Shown: one piece after another, positions 1-10,736 of the stretch
Numbering within the stretch: position 1 is the stretch's first letter
Layout of the letters: every line of letters starts with the position of its first letter
From: Pantoea sp. Eser
Lineage (GTDB): Bacteria; Pseudomonadota; Gammaproteobacteria; Enterobacterales; Enterobacteriaceae
Reading direction: 5' to 3'
Length of the DNA: 64,000 nt
Assembly: GCA_009830035.1 (NCBI GenBank)
Contig: SZZY01000008.1
Coordinates: 154,650-218,649 of the forward strand
Position numbers and translations under genes: made by a program
Notes under the pieces: model-generated
Seen by the model: only the letters and a program-made list of their open reading frames with translations
Database searches by the model: none
What the model was told of the DNA's origin: nothing

Positions 1-263
1 CAGTAAAGCGTGATACCGCTGAGCGGTAACGCCAGCGACACCGCTTCGGCATTGCGCAGGGTTTTGACCTCGCCCCGCCCGCTCCAGCGAACCAGCAGCG
101 GGGTAAAAGGCTGTAGCGCCCCTTTCAGCTGGGAGCGCCGTGAACGCGCCCCTTTCGCCAGTACCCGCACCCGCCCTTCGCTTTCGCTGAACAGGTCGAG
201 CAGTAGACTGGTCTCACTGAAGGGACGACTATGCAGCACAAAGGCGCGTTGCCAGCCTTCCAT
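1..263 (-). CDS. recO: DNA repair protein RecO, N-terminal part (cut by window edge)
   Basis: About 87 N-terminal residues are present, starting [18 protein letters not shown], which is the conserved RecO N-terminus (OB-fold domain). RecO works with RecF and RecR to load RecA onto SSB-coated single-stranded DNA gaps. The start lies 4 bases past the era stop, so recO is the last visible gene of the lepA-lepB-rnc-era-recO transcription unit. The reading frame is intact up to the window edge; the rest lies outside. Confidence 0.95.
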   Translation of the reverse strand, partial: MEGWQRAFVLHSRPFSETSLLLDLFSESEGRVRVLAKGARSRRSQLKGALQPFTPLLVRWSGRGEVKTLRNAEAVSLALPLSGITLY

Positions 264-267
264 CGAA

Positions 268-1173
268 TCAGAGATCGTCTGTATAACCCAGGCTGCGCAG
301 CGCACGTTCGTCGTCCGCCCAGCCCGATTTCACCTTAACCCACAGTTCGAGATGCACTTTCGCTTCGAACATATCTTCCATGTTTTTACGCGCTTCAATG
401 CCGATGGTTTTGATCTTTCTGCCTTTGTTACCAATCACCATCTTCTTCTGACCTTCACGCTCAACCAGAATCAGGCCATTGATGTCGTAGCCGCCGCGTT
501 CGTTAGAGACGAAGCGTTCAATTTCTACCGTCACCGAGTAAGGCAGTTCAGCACCGAGGAAACGCATCAGCTTCTCACGGATGATCTCCGACGCCATAAA
601 GCGCTGTGAACGGTCGGTGATGTAATCTTCCGGGAAGTGGTGATCGGCCTGGCGCAGATGTTTACGGGTAATCGCCGCAATGGTATCGACGTTCTTTCCG
701 CTTTCCGCCGAGATCGGCACAATATCAAGGAAGTTCATCTGCTGGCTCAGGAACTGCAGGTGCGGCAGCAGAATACTTTTGTTCTGGATGTTATCGACTT
801 TGTTGATCGCCAGCACCACCGGCACTTTGCCGTCGCGCAGTTTGCCCAACACCATTTCATCATCCGGCGTCCAGCGGGTGCCTTCAACCACGAAGATCAC
901 CAGTTCCACGTCGCTAATTGAGCTGCTGGCGGCGCGGTTCATCAGACGGTTAATCACGCGCTTCTCTTCCATGTGCAGGCCGGGCGTATCGACGTAGATC
1001 GCCTGATAAGCGCCTTCGGTATGGATGCCCATGATGCGGTGGCGCGTAGTTTGCGGCTTACGCGAGGTGATCGACACCTTCTGCCCCAGCAACTGGTTCA
1101 GTAAAGTGGATTTGCCGACGTAGGGTCGGCCGACAATCGCGACAAAGCCGCAATAAGTTACGTTTTTGCTCAT
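268..1173 (-). CDS. era: GTPase Era
   Basis: Essential GTPase that binds the 3' end of 16S rRNA and assists 30S subunit maturation at the inner membrane. The protein is 301 residues, the usual length. It has the GTPase domain (G1 near residue 15, DTPG near 63, NKVD near 125) and a C-terminal KH domain ending ...[10 protein letters not shown]. One oddity: G1 reads GRPYVGKS where Era proteins have GRPNVGKS, an Asn-to-Tyr change at a highly conserved position. era follows rnc after a 150-base spacer and precedes recO by 4 bases. Confidence 0.97.
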   Translation of the reverse strand: MSKNVTYCGFVAIVGRPYVGKSTLLNQLLGQKVSITSRKPQTTRHRIMGIHTEGAYQAIYVDTPGLHMEEKRVINRLMNRAASSSISDVELVIFVVEGTRWTPDDEMVLGKLRDGKVPVVLAINKVDNIQNKSILLPHLQFLSQQMNFLDIVPISAESGKNVDTIAAITRKHLRQADHHFPEDYITDRSQRFMASEIIREKLMRFLGAELPYSVTVEIERFVSNERGGYDINGLILVEREGQKKMVIGNKGRKIKTIGIEARKNMEDMFEAKVHLELWVKVKSGWADDERALRSLGYTDDL

Positions 1174-1185
1174 TCGAGTCCTGAG

Positions 1186-1316
1186 TTATTCAGCGCCTGT
1201 TCAGGCGCCGGGATAGTGCATATTCTGGTCATGATTGATTCAGCGCCGGTTCAGACGCCAGGGTCAGCAGGCAGTCAGGTCATGATATATCGGGCACCGT
1301 TGCCGGTGCTCGGGTC
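1186..1316. repeat. rnc-era spacer with inverted repeats
   Basis: The spacer holds a perfect hairpin GCGCCTG-TT-CAGGCGC (1193-1208), a second imperfect copy of that motif (about 1239-1262), and a hairpin GCACCG/CGGTGC (about 1293-1310). The sequence TCAGCGCCTGTTC also occurs inside the rnc 3' end (from about 1343), so the spacer may descend from a duplication of that end. In E. coli rnc and era overlap, so a structured spacer here is unusual. RNA processing or attenuation is only a guess. Confidence 0.5.
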
Positions 1317-1323
1317 AGGGAAG

Positions 1324-2118
<795 letters not shown>

Positions 2119-2135
2119 TTAATCAGACAATACTT

Positions 2136-3098
2136 TTAGTGAATGCCGCCGATACGACTGAATCGCACGCCGGTAGGCCACTGTCCTTCTTGTTTCTCAA
2201 AGCTCATCCAGATAGCGACCGCTTTACCGACCAGATTACGCTCCGGGACAAAGCCCCAGTAGCGGCTATCGGCGCTATTATCACGGTTATCGCCCATCAT
2301 GAAATATTGCCCTTTCGGCACCACCCAGCTCGCCTGTGGCTGACCCGGCTGCTGGTAATACATGCCCGCCTGACTCTGCGCTTCGTTCACCAGCAGGATG
2401 TCGTGGGTCACGTTGCCAATCGTCTCTTTACGGGTGCCGAGGCGTAAGCCTCCGCGCATCGTATCGCCCTGCGGCACCTGATAAAAACCGTTGCCATCAA
2501 AGCCGCTGAAGGTCTGAATAAAGTTGCTCGACTCAACGTCGGTGTAAGTCACCGCTAACGCGGTGTCACAGACTTTACCGTCGGTACAGGCTGGCTTGAC
2601 CGTCAGGGTTTTGCTGTAAGGATCATAGATCACTTTATCGCCAGGCAAACCAATTACGCGTTTAATGTAGTCGAGGCTCGGATCTTTCGGGTATTTAAAT
2701 ACCGCGATGTCACCGCGCTTTGGCTGACCGGTTGGGATCAGCGTGGTCTGAGTGATCGGATCTTTAATTCCGTAGGCAAACTTCTCCACCAGAATAAAAT
2801 CGCCAATCAGCAGCGTCGGCATCATCGATCCCGACGGGATCTGGAATGGTTCATAAATGAACGAACGCACGATGAACACCACGGCCAGTACCGGGAACAC
2901 CGAGGCGGTGGTTTCAACCCAGCCCGGCTGCGACGACACTTTCGCCAGCGTTTTGCTGTCGAGCGTATTACCGGTTTGCGCCTGAGCCGCCGCCTGTTTA
3001 GCCCGACGTTGCGGTGCCCATTTAAAACGATCAATAACCCAGACGCTGCCAGTAATCAGCGTCGCTATCGCCAGTATCAGGGCGAACATATTAGCCAT
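2136..3098 (-). CDS. lepB: Signal peptidase I
   Basis: Inner-membrane serine protease that removes signal peptides from exported proteins. It has 320 residues, close to the E. coli 324. Two N-terminal membrane segments are visible (residues 3-22 and about 62-80). The catalytic Ser lies in the PSGSMMPTLL motif near residue 92 and the general-base Lys in YIKRVIGLPGD near 147. A GDNRDNSADSRYWGFV box is present in the C-terminal half. It follows lepA by 9 bases, the classic lepA-lepB pair. Confidence 0.97.
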   Translation of the reverse strand: MANMFALILAIATLITGSVWVIDRFKWAPQRRAKQAAAQAQTGNTLDSKTLAKVSSQPGWVETTASVFPVLAVVFIVRSFIYEPFQIPSGSMMPTLLIGDFILVEKFAYGIKDPITQTTLIPTGQPKRGDIAVFKYPKDPSLDYIKRVIGLPGDKVIYDPYSKTLTVKPACTDGKVCDTALAVTYTDVESSNFIQTFSGFDGNGFYQVPQGDTMRGGLRLGTRKETIGNVTHDILLVNEAQSQAGMYYQQPGQPQASWVVPKGQYFMMGDNRDNSADSRYWGFVPERNLVGKAVAIWMSFEKQEGQWPTGVRFSRIGGIH

Positions 3099-3107
3099 TG
3101 GAAATCC

Positions 3108-4907
3108 TTATTTGCTGTCCTTACCGACATGCAGAATCGCGAGGAAGGCTTCCTGCGGCAGCTCAACGTTACCAACCTGCTTCATTCGCTTCTTACCGTC
3201 TTTCTGCTTCTGCAACAGTTTCTTCTTACGGCTGACGTCACCGCCATAACACTTGGCGAGAACGTTTTTACGCAGCTGTTTAACCGTTGAACGCGCGATA
3301 ATGTGGTTGCCGATTGCCGCCTGAATCGCAATATCAAACTGCTGACGCGGGATGAGCTCTTTCATCTTCTCAACCAGATCGCGTCCGCGATACGGTGCGT
3401 TTTCACGGTGGGTAATCAGCGCCAGCGCATCGACACGTTCGGAGTTAATCAGAACGTCGACGCGCACCATGTCAGAGGCCTGGAAACGTTTAAAGTTGTA
3501 ATCCAGCGAAGCATAGCCGCGTGAGGTGGATTTCAGACGGTCGAAGAAGTCGAGCACCACTTCTGCCATCGGAATCTCGTAAGTCAGTGCGACCTGATTG
3601 CCGTGGTAAACCATATTGGTCTGAACGCCACGTTTCTCAATGCACAGCGTAATGACGTTGCCCAGATACTCCTGCGGCAGCAGCATATGACACTCAGCGA
3701 TCGGTTCACGCAGCTCTTCAATGTTATTCAGCGCTGGCAGCTTAGACGGGCTGTCGACGTAGACCACATCGCCGCTGGTGGTAACCACTTCATACACCAC
3801 GGTCGGTGCCGTGGTGATTAAATCGAGATCGTATTCACGCTCCAGACGTTCCTGGATGATCTCCATGTGCAGCATTCCAAGGAAGCCGCAACGGAAACCA
3901 AAGCCCAGCGCCGTCGAGCTTTCTGGCTCATAGAACAGCGAGGCATCGTTCAGGCTCAGTTTGCCGAGCGCATCACGGAACGCTTCATAGTCGTCAGAGC
4001 TGATCGGGAACAGACCGGCATACACCTGCGGCTTCACTTTTTTGAATTCTGGCAGCGCTTTGTCTGCCGGGTTACGCGCGGTGGTCAGGGTATCCCCTAC
4101 GGGCGCGCCGAGGATGTCTTTAATCGCACAGACCAGCCAACCCACTTCACCGCAGTTAAGCTCGGTACGATCGACCTGCTTCGGGGTGAAGATGCCGAGA
4201 CGGTCAGCGTTATACACCTGGCAAGTACTCAGGACCTTAATTTTGTCGCCCTTGCGCATGGTGCCGTTTTTAACCCGCACCAGCGACACCACACCGAGGT
4301 AGTTATCGAACCAGGAGTCGATAATCAGCGCCTGCAGCGGTGCTTCCGGATCGCCTTTTGGCGGCGGGATGTCACGCACTAAACGTTCCAGTACTTCCGG
4401 GACGCCAACGCCGGTTTTTGCCGAGCAGCGCACCGCGTTAGTGGCATCAATGCCGACGATATCTTCAATTTCCTGCGCCGCACGATCGGGATCGGCCGCT
4501 GGCATGTCGATTTTGTTCAGAACCGGTACTACTTCCAGATCCATCTCAATAGCGGTGTAACAGTTCGCCAAGGTCTGCGCTTCTACGCCCTGCCCGGCAT
4601 CCACCACCAGCAGTGCGCCTTCGCAGGCCGCCAGTGAGCGGGAAACTTCATAGGAGAAGTCAACGTGACCCGGGGTGTCGATGAAATTGAGCTGGTAAGT
4701 TTCGCCGTCTTTCGCGTGGTAATCGAGCGTTACGCTCTGTGCTTTGATGGTAATACCGCGCTCGCGTTCCAGATCCATAGAGTCAAGAACCTGGGTAGCC
4801 ATCTCACGCGAGGTGAGGCCACCACAAATCTGAATCAGGCGGTCAGAGAGCGTAGATTTACCATGGTCGATGTGGGCGATGATGGAGAAATTTCTTATGT
4901 GCTTCAT
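3108..4907 (-). CDS. lepA: Elongation factor 4 (LepA), ribosomal back-translocating GTPase
   Basis: Translation GTPase that remodels ribosomes and affects initiation and translocation under stress. It is 599 residues, the exact E. coli length. GTPase motifs AHIDHGKST (near 10), DTPGHVDF (near 77) and NKIDMP (near 131) are followed by EF-G-like domains and the LepA-specific C-terminal domain rich in lysine. It is the first gene of the lepA-lepB-rnc-era-recO unit. Confidence 0.98.
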   Translation of the reverse strand: MKHIRNFSIIAHIDHGKSTLSDRLIQICGGLTSREMATQVLDSMDLERERGITIKAQSVTLDYHAKDGETYQLNFIDTPGHVDFSYEVSRSLAACEGALLVVDAGQGVEAQTLANCYTAIEMDLEVVPVLNKIDMPAADPDRAAQEIEDIVGIDATNAVRCSAKTGVGVPEVLERLVRDIPPPKGDPEAPLQALIIDSWFDNYLGVVSLVRVKNGTMRKGDKIKVLSTCQVYNADRLGIFTPKQVDRTELNCGEVGWLVCAIKDILGAPVGDTLTTARNPADKALPEFKKVKPQVYAGLFPISSDDYEAFRDALGKLSLNDASLFYEPESSTALGFGFRCGFLGMLHMEIIQERLEREYDLDLITTAPTVVYEVVTTSGDVVYVDSPSKLPALNNIEELREPIAECHMLLPQEYLGNVITLCIEKRGVQTNMVYHGNQVALTYEIPMAEVVLDFFDRLKSTSRGYASLDYNFKRFQASDMVRVDVLINSERVDALALITHRENAPYRGRDLVEKMKELIPRQQFDIAIQAAIGNHIIARSTVKQLRKNVLAKCYGGDVSRKKKLLQKQKDGKKRMKQVGNVELPQEAFLAILHVGKDSK

Positions 4908-5093
4908 TTATATGAATATCTTCGCATACAGAATCAGTTGAAAACCTGAGCACAGACACATTCAGGAAGATCGCTCTTTACCCACAATCCTGTCAGCCTC
5001 ATTAATGACGACGCATATTACACTGTTAACGCCGCGCATAAAAGAATGGAACGTTGTGGAAGCGAAACAGAGTTTTGCCTAAGGGAGAACAGA

Positions 5094-5120
5094 CAAAGGC
5101 CGCGGAGTGCACGGCCTGGA
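5094..5120 (-). terminator. Possible weak terminator after rseC
   Basis: On the minus strand an AGGCCG...CGGCCT stem with a 9-base loop is followed by a T-rich run (TTTGTCTGTT). It lies just past the rseC stop and before lepA. The T run is short, so termination is uncertain. Confidence 0.35.
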
Positions 5121-5126
5121 GATACG

Positions 5127-5591
5127 TTACGCTTCGCTTTCAACGCGCATCGCGTCAGGAGGTAACGCGATGTTCAGGATCACCGGTTGAAAGGCTTCGC
5201 GATCGCCCAGTTTCATCGAGACACCTTTGGCGATAATAAAGCCGCCAACCCCCCCCAGCAGCGCACCACAGGCGGCCGCCAGATCGCTGCTGAACAGCGC
5301 CTGAAACAGCCCTGCCACCACGAACAGACCAAACAGCGGCGTCATGTAGACCAGCAACGCCGAGCCCAGCAGGCTGCTCTCGCGGATACCCAGTTCGATG
5401 CGCTGACCCGGCTGCAGCGGTTTGCTGCTGGCAATCTGCATTATGTGGGCATTTTTCGGGCCGAGTTTGTTCAGCATGTGGCTGCCGCAGCCTTTACGCG
5501 CCTGGCAACTGTTGCAGGAGGTTTTCGCTTCAGTATGAAGAGTGGCGATCCCATCCTGCCATGCCACCACGGTGGCCCATTCTCCCATCAT
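5127..5591 (-). CDS. rseC: SoxR-reducing / sigma-E regulatory protein RseC
   Basis: Small inner-membrane protein, 154 residues, with a cysteine cluster C26-x2-C29-x5-C35 in the N-terminal cytoplasmic part and two membrane segments (about 75-97 and 103-125). RseC modestly affects sigma-E activity and, with RsxABCDGE, helps keep SoxR reduced. It is the last gene of rpoE-rseABC; its ATG overlaps the rseB stop (ATGA), implying translational coupling. The frame is intact. Confidence 0.93.
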   Translation of the reverse strand: MMGEWATVVAWQDGIATLHTEAKTSCNSCQARKGCGSHMLNKLGPKNAHIMQIASSKPLQPGQRIELGIRESSLLGSALLVYMTPLFGLFVVAGLFQALFSSDLAAACGALLGGVGGFIIAKGVSMKLGDREAFQPVILNIALPPDAMRVESEA

Positions 5592-6547
5592 TTTTGTGAC
5601 CCCAGATCGATGCTGTCCGCAATGCGTTTTGCTGTCGAAGGCGGTAATTCGCCGACCACTGCAATCTCGCTATTATTATGCACAACCGTTTGTACCGTAC
5701 GACGTCCAGTGCGCAATGTCTGGGTGGTACTGCTTTTATCTGCCGGAGTGATATTAATTGCGAAGCTGAACAGGCCGTCGCTGTAGAGACGCGACTCCAT
5801 ATTTTTGTTCAGCGCTGGCAGCGTACGACGATTCTGCGAGACCAGCGTCATGCCGGCGGGTATCCAGCCTGGCTGCCAGTTGAGCGTCACCGCATCCCCT
5901 TTCGGGACGGACAGCGATGGCGGCAGGTTCGCCTTCTCCAGCCCCTGCATCAGGTTACGTACCCCTTTATCCACCGCGAAGCTGATGAGGCGGAACTGCT
6001 CCAGCGTTTCACCATCGCGATCCAGCAGGTCAATTCGCAGAGGCAGCTTGGTATCCACATCCAGCCAGACTACATAGCTGTAGCGGGTGCCATCGCGTGA
6101 CACGATACGCAACACGTCGCACATCTGATCGGCGATACGCGAGCGGCCAACGGTAATGAAGTCGTAATCACTGCCCAGCTTGGCGAAATCCGCAAAAATT
6201 ACCGGCGGCAGCGCATCAATAATGTGGTTACCGGGCAGCGAGAACGGCTCAAGGCCAGGTTCGAAGTAGCTGATATCATTGCCACGCTGGATCACTTCAC
6301 GCCGCGCGCCGTCCATCTGCAATAGCTGAGCAAAAATACGCTCATCAATCACAGCATGACGATAACGCAACGATTCAATGCCGAGGCGGGAGACGTTGAT
6401 ATAAGCGAATTCGTAGTTGAGGTTCTGACTTGCCTGCTCCATCTGCTCCAATAACGCCCCAGACGCAGAAGGTTGCGCCGGGGCGGCAGATGACCACAAC
6501 AGGCTGCCTGTCATCAGCAGGCTAACAGCATACCAAAGCGGCTTCAT
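5588..6547 (-). CDS. rseB: Sigma-E regulatory protein RseB
   Basis: Periplasmic protein that binds the periplasmic part of RseA and shields it from DegS, releasing when it senses mislocalised lipopolysaccharide. It has 319 residues with a signal peptide ending near APAQPSA (about residues 1-26) and the two-domain MucB/RseB fold expected (LolA-like, then a smaller C-terminal domain). It lies 2 bases from rseA and overlaps rseC by 4. Confidence 0.95.
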   Translation of the reverse strand: MKPLWYAVSLLMTGSLLWSSAAPAQPSASGALLEQMEQASQNLNYEFAYINVSRLGIESLRYRHAVIDERIFAQLLQMDGARREVIQRGNDISYFEPGLEPFSLPGNHIIDALPPVIFADFAKLGSDYDFITVGRSRIADQMCDVLRIVSRDGTRYSYVVWLDVDTKLPLRIDLLDRDGETLEQFRLISFAVDKGVRNLMQGLEKANLPPSLSVPKGDAVTLNWQPGWIPAGMTLVSQNRRTLPALNKNMESRLYSDGLFSFAINITPADKSSTTQTLRTGRRTVQTVVHNNSEIAVVGELPPSTAKRIADSIDLGSQK

Positions 6548-6549
6548 TA

Positions 6550-7203
6550 CTACTGCTGCTGGAGTCCTAAGGATCGGTTTCCGGGAACATCGGCCTGTGC
6601 TTGTTTCGGTGCATCGGTTTCAAACTGCAGCTGATCGGCATGTAAACGGCGCTGCAGTTCATAATCCTGCAGCATCGCATTGACGCGACGACGCTGATCC
6701 TGAACCTGCTGATTAGCGCTGTTGGTATCAAACGCATCATAAGGCACGCCGAGGCTGACCGGTGAGGCTTTGCCCATCATCGGCAGCGAGTTAAACACCG
6801 GTGAATCAGAAGATTCAGCCGTGCCGCCGTTTGGCTGGTTGTAGTGCTGGACGCCAACGATCACTGCCAGAGAAACACAAGCAACCACGCCGACCTGGGT
6901 TAACTGCGCTGCCCATGGATGCACTTTCTGCCAGAACGGCATTTTTTCCCAGCGGGAAGGTTCTGGCTGCGCTTCAGGGATCAGCGGTATAACAGTACGC
7001 AGCGGTTCTTTTTCGATGGCAGCGGCAACGCGCGCAGAGATATCGAAATGCAGGAACCCGCCAACATCGCCGCGCATGGTATCGCGAATCAGATGGTAGC
7101 TTTCCCAGCTTTTCTGTAGATCTGTATCCTTCAACAAGGCTGAGAACAGCTCGTTATCTAAGGTCTCACCATCCATTAAAGCGGAAAGTTTTTCTTTCTG
7201 CAT
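6550..7203 (-). CDS. rseA: Anti-sigma-E factor RseA
   Basis: Single-pass inner-membrane protein (217 residues) whose cytoplasmic N-terminus (MQKEKLSALMDGE...) holds sigma-E inactive. One membrane segment is visible at about residues 98-118 (QVGVVACVSLAVIVGV). The periplasmic tail is cut by DegS then RseP during envelope stress. It follows rpoE by 27 bases in the same operon. Confidence 0.96.
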   Translation of the reverse strand: MQKEKLSALMDGETLDNELFSALLKDTDLQKSWESYHLIRDTMRGDVGGFLHFDISARVAAAIEKEPLRTVIPLIPEAQPEPSRWEKMPFWQKVHPWAAQLTQVGVVACVSLAVIVGVQHYNQPNGGTAESSDSPVFNSLPMMGKASPVSLGVPYDAFDTNSANQQVQDQRRRVNAMLQDYELQRRLHADQLQFETDAPKQAQADVPGNRSLGLQQQ

Positions 7204-7230
7204 GCCTATGTACCCTTCCAGTAACCGTTA

Positions 7231-7809
7231 TCACTGACGTTGGATAAGCGGTTGAACTTTATTATCAATGGCCTCTCGTGCACGGAAGATACGTGACCGA
7301 ACAGTGCCTACCGGGCAATCCATAATGACGGCGATCTCTTCATAGCTCAGGCCGTCCAGTTCTCTGAGGGTGATTGCCATACGCAAGTCCTCGGGTAGCG
7401 CCTCGATGGTACGAAAGACAATTTGTTTCAGTTCGTCAGACAACATTAAGTTCTCAGGGTTCGAAATTTCTTTTAACGCACCCGCACTTTCGAAATTTTC
7501 TGCGTCAATCGCATCCACATCGCTGGATGGCGGACGTCGCCCCTGAGCAACCAGGTAATTTTTCGCTGTATTAACCGCAATGCGGTACAGCCAGGTATAA
7601 AACGCGCTATCGCCCCGGAAAGAGTCCAGTGCGCGATACGCTTTAATAAACGATTCCTGTACTACGTCAGGCACATCGCCCGACGGTACATAGCGTGAAA
7701 CCAGGCTCGCCACTTTATGCTGGTAACGAATTACCAGTAAGTTGAAAGCTTTTTGATCTCCCTTCTGTACCCGTTCAACGAGGATCTGATCCGTTAACTG
7801 CTCGCTCAT
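7231..7809 (-). CDS. rpoE: RNA polymerase sigma-E factor
   Basis: ECF sigma factor for envelope stress, 192 residues starting MSEQLTDQILVERVQKGDQ; the family is 191. Region 2 (QESFIKAYRALDSFRGDSAF) and region 4 (LDGLSYEEIAVIMDCPVGTV) are intact. The frame is open for 24 more codons upstream, with another ATG at 7863, but family length and the conserved start favour 7809. The leader carries GGGGAGA at 7821-7827, the CsrA-type motif found at the same place in E. coli. Confidence 0.97.
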   Translation of the reverse strand: MSEQLTDQILVERVQKGDQKAFNLLVIRYQHKVASLVSRYVPSGDVPDVVQESFIKAYRALDSFRGDSAFYTWLYRIAVNTAKNYLVAQGRRPPSSDVDAIDAENFESAGALKEISNPENLMLSDELKQIVFRTIEALPEDLRMAITLRELDGLSYEEIAVIMDCPVGTVRSRIFRAREAIDNKVQPLIQRQ

Positions 7810-7868
7810 CCGAGGTAATGTCTCCCCAAATTTTTTATACTCGTAAAGTAACTGCCAGCACATCTCAA
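7806..7868 (-). promoter_or_regulatory. rpoE leader with CsrA-type GGA motif and rseD-like frame remnant
   Basis: In E. coli a 51-codon leader ORF (rseD) ends in TGA overlapping the rpoE ATG and is coupled to rpoE translation under CsrA control. Here the same overlap (GGATGAGC) and the final codons reading ...GRHYLG-stop are kept. However, the frame is closed by a TAA at 7890-7892 and contains no ATG, only a TTG at 7868. The coupling element seems reduced or lost while the GGGGAGA site stays. Confidence 0.45.
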
Positions 7869-7889
7869 TGGTTCTGAGCAAGCATGCGC

Positions 7890-7917
7890 TTAGAGTTTTG
7901 ATGTGGTGCGAAGTTCA
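7890..7917 (-). promoter_or_regulatory. Sigma-E promoter of rpoE
   Basis: Minus strand: -35 TGAACTT (7917-7911), 16-base spacer, -10 TCTAA (7894-7890). This matches the autoregulated E. coli rpoE promoter (GGAACTT / TCTAA, same spacing) and would give a leader of about 75 bases before the rpoE start. Confidence 0.75.
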
Positions 7918-8223
7918 CTTATCGCCCTAGTATTTACCGCTCCGCTGGAGATTACCCGGCTTGTTCATTTTCGTTCAGTACAGGGAGCGTAAATAGCAGG
8001 CAGAGTAACCTATGACAACGGCTTTTTCATCTTTAAATCCCTGCGCTTAATGTAAGTTTGGTATAAAAAACACTTTTTTAAACCGGCCCGAATTTAACCT
8101 GCTGATGGTTAGCGACATTTAGCCTGACGCTACCCGGCGCGCTGAAAAATTGTTCAAAATACTTCACAACAACCGGCTTAACGCTTATGCTCAGGCCTAT
8201 TCTTGTTTAGTAAATTAAACACA
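7918..8223. other. Divergent rpoE/nadB intergenic region
   Basis: AT-rich control region between divergent rpoE and nadB. Beyond the sigma-E promoter I see no clear consensus promoter. The stretch TTTGGTATAAAAAACAC near 8057 could hold a -10 element for nadB. There is no coding signal. Confidence 0.3.
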
Positions 8224-9846
8224 ATGACAAATGCAAATCCGGATTATAAGTGTGATGTATTGATTGTGGGCAGCGGTGCCGCCGGCCTGTCGCTGGCGTT
8301 ACGTCTGGCCATACATTATCAGGTGCTGGTGCTCAGCAAAGCGCAGGTTAATGAGGGGTCCACCCTCTATGCGCAGGGCGGTATTGCGGCGGTATTCGAT
8401 GAAACCGACAGCATTGAGTCGCACGTGGAAGATACGCTGATTGCCGGCGCCGGCCTGTGCGATCGCGACGCCGTCTCGTTTATTGCCAGCAACGCCCGTC
8501 ACTGTGTGCAGTGGCTGATTGATAACGGGGTCGCTTTTGATATAGATCCGCAGGCGGCAGGAGAGATGCGTTATCACCTGACCCGCGAAGGCGGTCACAG
8601 TCATCGCCGCATTCTGCACAGTGCCGATGCCACTGGCCGCGCGGTCGAAACCACGCTGGTCAGTCAGGCGCTGAGCCATCCCAACATCCGGATCCTGGAA
8701 CGCACTAACGCGGTCGATCTCATTCTTTCAGACAAACTGGGCCTGCCCGGACCACGCCGTGCTGTGGGTGCGTGGATCTGGAACCGCAATAGCGAACAGG
8801 TGGAAACCTGTAGCGCCCGCGCCGTGGTGGTCGCAACCGGCGGCGCAGCCAAAGTCTATCAATACACCACCAATCCCGATATTGCCTCTGGCGATGGGAT
8901 CGCGATGGCGTGGCGTGCCGGCTGCCGGGTCGCCAATCTGGAATTTAATCAGTTTCACCCGACCTGCCTGTTTCATCCGCAGGCGCAGAATTTCCTGTTA
9001 ACCGAAGCATTACGCGGCGAAGGTGCCTGGCTGCTGCGTCCTGACGGCAGCCGTTTCATGCCCGATTTTGATCAGCGGGCTGAACTGGCACCGCGTGACA
9101 TCGTCGCCCGGGCGATAGACCACGAGATGAAACGGCTGGGTGTGGACTGCATGTATCTCGATATCAGCCATCAGCCGGAAGCGTTTGTCCGCGCTCACTT
9201 TCCGATGATTTACGACAAGCTGCTGACCTTTGGCTTTGATCTGACCAAAGAGCCGATTCCGATTGTGCCTGCCGCGCACTATACCTGCGGCGGCGTGATG
9301 GTCGATCAGCAGGGGCGTACCGATCTCAATGGCCTGTATGCGATTGGTGAAGTGAGTTATACCGGCCTGCACGGCGCTAACCGGATGGCGTCCAACTCGC
9401 TGCTGGAGTGTCTGGTTTATGGCTGGTCAGCCGCGGAAGATTTGATTCGCACCCTGCCCGACGTCGAAGCGGTGACCGCCCTGCCCGGCTGGGATGAGAG
9501 CCAGGTCGATGATGCCGATGAGCGGGTGATCATTAAGCATAACTGGCACGAGCTGCGGCTGTTTATGTGGGATTACGTCGGCATTGTGCGGACCACCAAG
9601 CGCCTTGAGCGGGCGTTGCGCCGCATCACGCTGCTGCAGCAGGAAATTGATGAGTATTACCATCACTTCCGCCTTTCCAACAATCTGCTGGAGCTGAGGA
9701 ATCTGGTGCAGGTCTCCGAGCTCATGGTGCGCTGCGCGCTGGAGCGAAAAGAGAGCCGCGGACTGCACTACATCTGCGACTATCCCGATTTGTTACCCGA
9801 GGCGCTGCCGACCATCCTGACGCCGCCCGGCTACAGGAAAAGATAG
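8224..9846 (+). CDS. nadB: L-aspartate oxidase
   Basis: FAD enzyme that oxidises L-aspartate to iminoaspartate, the first step of de novo NAD synthesis; NadA then makes quinolinate. Starting at the ATG at 8224 gives 540 residues, exactly the E. coli length. It has the Rossmann FAD motif [15 protein letters not shown] near residue 15, the [13 protein letters not shown] substrate loop and the succinate-dehydrogenase-like flavoprotein fold. Its last 16 bases overlap the 3' end of trmN on the other strand. Confidence 0.97.
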   Translation: MTNANPDYKCDVLIVGSGAAGLSLALRLAIHYQVLVLSKAQVNEGSTLYAQGGIAAVFDETDSIESHVEDTLIAGAGLCDRDAVSFIASNARHCVQWLIDNGVAFDIDPQAAGEMRYHLTREGGHSHRRILHSADATGRAVETTLVSQALSHPNIRILERTNAVDLILSDKLGLPGPRRAVGAWIWNRNSEQVETCSARAVVVATGGAAKVYQYTTNPDIASGDGIAMAWRAGCRVANLEFNQFHPTCLFHPQAQNFLLTEALRGEGAWLLRPDGSRFMPDFDQRAELAPRDIVARAIDHEMKRLGVDCMYLDISHQPEAFVRAHFPMIYDKLLTFGFDLTKEPIPIVPAAHYTCGGVMVDQQGRTDLNGLYAIGEVSYTGLHGANRMASNSLLECLVYGWSAAEDLIRTLPDVEAVTALPGWDESQVDDADERVIIKHNWHELRLFMWDYVGIVRTTKRLERALRRITLLQQEIDEYYHHFRLSNNLLELRNLVQVSELMVRCALERKESRGLHYICDYPDLLPEALPTILTPPGYRKR

Positions 9847-10580
9847 AATGCCCGCGTCAGGCAACACCAGTCTTCGGAATAGTGGGTATCGGGCGCGCGA
9901 ATGGCGAGACGCTCCAGCAGCGTTTCGCCGGCCTGCGGAGAGAAAGCCAGCAGCACGCGATGTGGCGGGCGATGGGCATATTCCGCAACGTCCAGCCGAA
10001 AACGTAAATGCCAGCCGTCAGCCAGCGCCTAGCTGATAAACGTTTCGCCGGTCGCGGTGGGCAGCACCACGCAAAACATCCCCTCTTCTTCAATCAGCAA
10101 CGCCGTGCTGCGTAACAGGGTCTGATGATCGAGGGCGCTGGTCGCACGGGCGCTGTCCCGCGCCGCAGTGGAACAGGCTACGCCAGGCGCAAAGTACGGC
10201 GGATTGCTGACTATCAGCGAGTAACGCTGCTCACAGTGCTCTGCCCAGCGGGCGATATCATGCTGATGGATTTGAATACGCTGCGGCCACGGTGACTGCT
10301 GAACATTCTCGCGTGCCTGCTGCGCCGCCTCACTGTCTAACTCGACTGCATCAATCTCAACCGGCAACGGCGTGCGCTGCGCCAGCATCAGCGCGATCAG
10401 TCCGCTGCCGCTGCCAATGTCCAGAATCCGTCTGACGCCAGCTACCGGCGCCCAGGCACCGAGCAAAATGGCATCGGTACCTACTTTCATCGCACAGCGA
10501 TCGTGCGCGACAAAAAATTGTTTAAAGGTAAATCCGTTCTTGTTTAACTGAGGCCGCTCACGCGGCTTGTCGTGCATCAT
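9831..10580 (-). pseudogene. trmN: tRNA(Val) adenine-37 N6-methyltransferase, interrupted by one in-frame TAG
   Basis: Also known as yfiC. The frame starting [19 protein letters not shown] has the SAM motif [13 protein letters not shown] and the catalytic SNPPY motif of N6-adenine methyltransferases. At codon 184 (10029-10031) it meets TAG, then continues in the same frame for 65 codons of clean TrmN C-terminus ([11 protein letters not shown]...RVLLAFSPQ...AFYLFL) to the natural stop at 9831. The only lesion seen is this single codon. The truncated product would keep the catalytic core but lose the last quarter. The 3' end overlaps nadB. Confidence 0.9.
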
Positions 10581-10736
10581 GGGTCGCTACCGTTTACTTT
10601 TTTTCTGCCGTGCGGCAGCGCATAAGTGTAACTTGACAGGTAAGGGAATTCACGCAGCAGAGCATACCTAGCGGATCAACAGATGAAGATTATGTCTGAA
10701 TCTGTCTATAATCAGCGCCCCAAACTGAGGTAGACC

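Noticed and set aside
7231..7881. RpoE with a 24-residue N-terminal extension
   Set aside because: Family length and conserved start MSEQLTD favour the ATG at 7809; the upstream codons are leader sequence.
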